DNA of 6,252 nt, from contig CAMWKY010000133.1 in the NCBI GenBank assembly GCA_947174965.1, forward strand, positions 1-6,252. Reading direction: 5' to 3'. The notes below the pieces were generated by a model. The model was given only the letters and a program-made list of their open reading frames with translations, was not told the DNA's origin and made no database searches. Positions 5,598 through 6,252 of the stretch are shown piece by piece (the first letter of the stretch is position 1; every line of letters begins with the position of its first letter). Source of the DNA: an uncultured Ruminococcus sp. (GTDB lineage Bacteria; Bacillota; Clostridia; Oscillospirales; Ruminococcaceae). The position numbers were made by a program, and so were the translations under genes.

Positions 5598-6252
5598 TTA
5601 ATCAATTGACCAGTCAATTTCACTCATGCCATGAGCTTTGAGAAACTCATTTGCCTGCGAAAAATGTTTACAGCCGAAAAATCCGTTATAAGCCGAAAGC
5701 GGACTCGGGTGAGCTGATTTAAGTACACAGTGATTTGGATTTGTGATGAACTTCTGCTTTGCCTTTGCGTCACCGCCCCAGAGCATGAATACCATAGGTT
5801 TTTCACGCTGGTTAAGTATCTTTATTACATCTGTTGTAAACTCCTCCCAGCCAAGACCTTTGTGACTTCTTGCCTGATTTGCACGTACAGTAAGTACGGA
5901 GTTCAGCAGAAGCACACCATTTTCAGCCCATTTTGTGAGGTCGCCATGCTTGCCAAGATTATTTACTCCCACATCATCACGGATTTCCTTAAAAATATTA
6001 ACAAGCGACGGTGGCGGAGCAATTCCCTTGCGTACAGAAAAACTCAATCCGTGAGCCTGTCCCTCTCCATGATATGGGTCTTGTCCGATAATAACGCACT
6101 TTACATCATCATAAGAAGTAAGCTTCATTGCGTTGTAAATATCGTACATACCAGGAAAAATCTGATAATTTTTATATTCGCTGATAAGTTTTTGCTTCAA
6201 AGCAACATAATAATCCTTTTCAAATTCTCCTTTGAGGATTTCGTCCCAGTCG
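5598..6252 (-). CDS. ung: Uracil-DNA glycosylase family 1 (5' end outside window)
   Basis: This enzyme cuts uracil bases from DNA to start base excision repair. In all, 217 residues are visible before the stop at 5598-5600. The reading frame is open to the right edge and begins D-W-D-E-I-L-K, matching the conserved N-terminal Trp region of Ung, so probably only about 5-10 residues are missing. Motifs are G-Q-D-P-Y-H-G (56-62, with D58 the water-activating aspartate), the G-L-S-F-S-V uracil pocket (F71), P-P-S-L-N-type loop P-P-P-S-L-V-N, L-L-L-N-S-V-L-T-V-R, and H-P-S-P-L-S (H181, catalytic DNA-intercalation loop), ending I-D-W. A TTG at 6198-6200 is in frame but is not the start, because conserved sequence lies upstream of it. 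The gene stops 15 bases before metF, so the two are likely co-transcribed from a promoter outside the window. Confidence 0.97.
   Translation of the reverse strand, partial: DWDEILKGEFEKDYYVALKQKLISEYKNYQIFPGMYDIYNAMKLTSYDDVKCVIIGQDPYHGEGQAHGLSFSVRKGIAPPPSLVNIFKEIRDDVGVNNLGKHGDLTKWAENGVLLLNSVLTVRANQARSHKGLGWEEFTTDVIKILNQREKPMVFMLWGGDAKAKQKFITNPNHCVLKSAHPSPLSAYNGFFGCKHFSQANEFLKAHGMSEIDWSID

Noticed and set aside
6198..6200. In-frame TTG as the start of the uracil-DNA glycosylase gene
   Set aside because: The frame stays open upstream to the window edge and encodes the family's conserved D-W-D-E-I-L region, so the gene is cut by the edge rather than starting here.
1..6252. Mobile element, CRISPR array, phage or defence system
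   Set aside because: I found no transposase, integrase, spaced direct repeats, tRNA-type attachment site or defence-family protein. All genes are recognisable chromosomal families.

Overview
The window is AT-rich, with strong Shine-Dalgarno sequences and U-tailed intrinsic terminators. It carries a lipobox lipoprotein and an HU/RqcP gene pair, which points to a low-GC Gram-positive bacterium. The clostridial, Ruminococcus-like (Oscillospiraceae) flavour is an inference from protein style, not a proof. Everything seen is chromosomal. There is no tRNA or rRNA gene, no IS element, no CRISPR array and no phage gene. No stretch over 300 bases lacks a gene.

Left end, plus strand (1-532): the 3' part of an HU-type nucleoid protein gene, an intrinsic terminator, then rqcP (yabO), an S4-domain factor of ribosome-associated quality control. 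A compact bidirectional terminator at 501-530 ends rqcP and also ends the convergent minus-strand gene that follows.

Middle, minus strand (532-4022): read in the direction of transcription, a strong consensus promoter (3994-4022) drives a solitary solute-binding lipoprotein and, after a short gap, an extended-SDR nucleotide-sugar epimerase/dehydratase-like protein. A terminator at 1493-1524 closes this pair. Next is an AraC-type regulator with a C-terminal GyrI-like ligand-binding domain, expressed from its own extended -10 promoter. Inside this gene, exactly at the domain boundary, lies an AGGAGG plus ATG that could separately produce the ligand-binding domain. This is the most interesting signal in the window.

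Right end, minus strand (4057-6252): an apparent operon ung - metF - stand-alone methionine synthase reactivation domain. Ung runs off the right edge. MetF makes 5-methyl-THF for methionine synthase. The reactivation protein, translationally coupled to metF by an ATGA overlap, should restore oxidised cobalamin on a MetH encoded elsewhere. It ends in a cysteine-rich tail.

I see no clearly novel multi-gene system. The window is mostly housekeeping, with several features worth testing: the internal start in the AraC/GyrI gene, the Cys-rich reactivation protein, the CPPC motif in HU, and a permease-less lipoprotein paired with an SDR enzyme.
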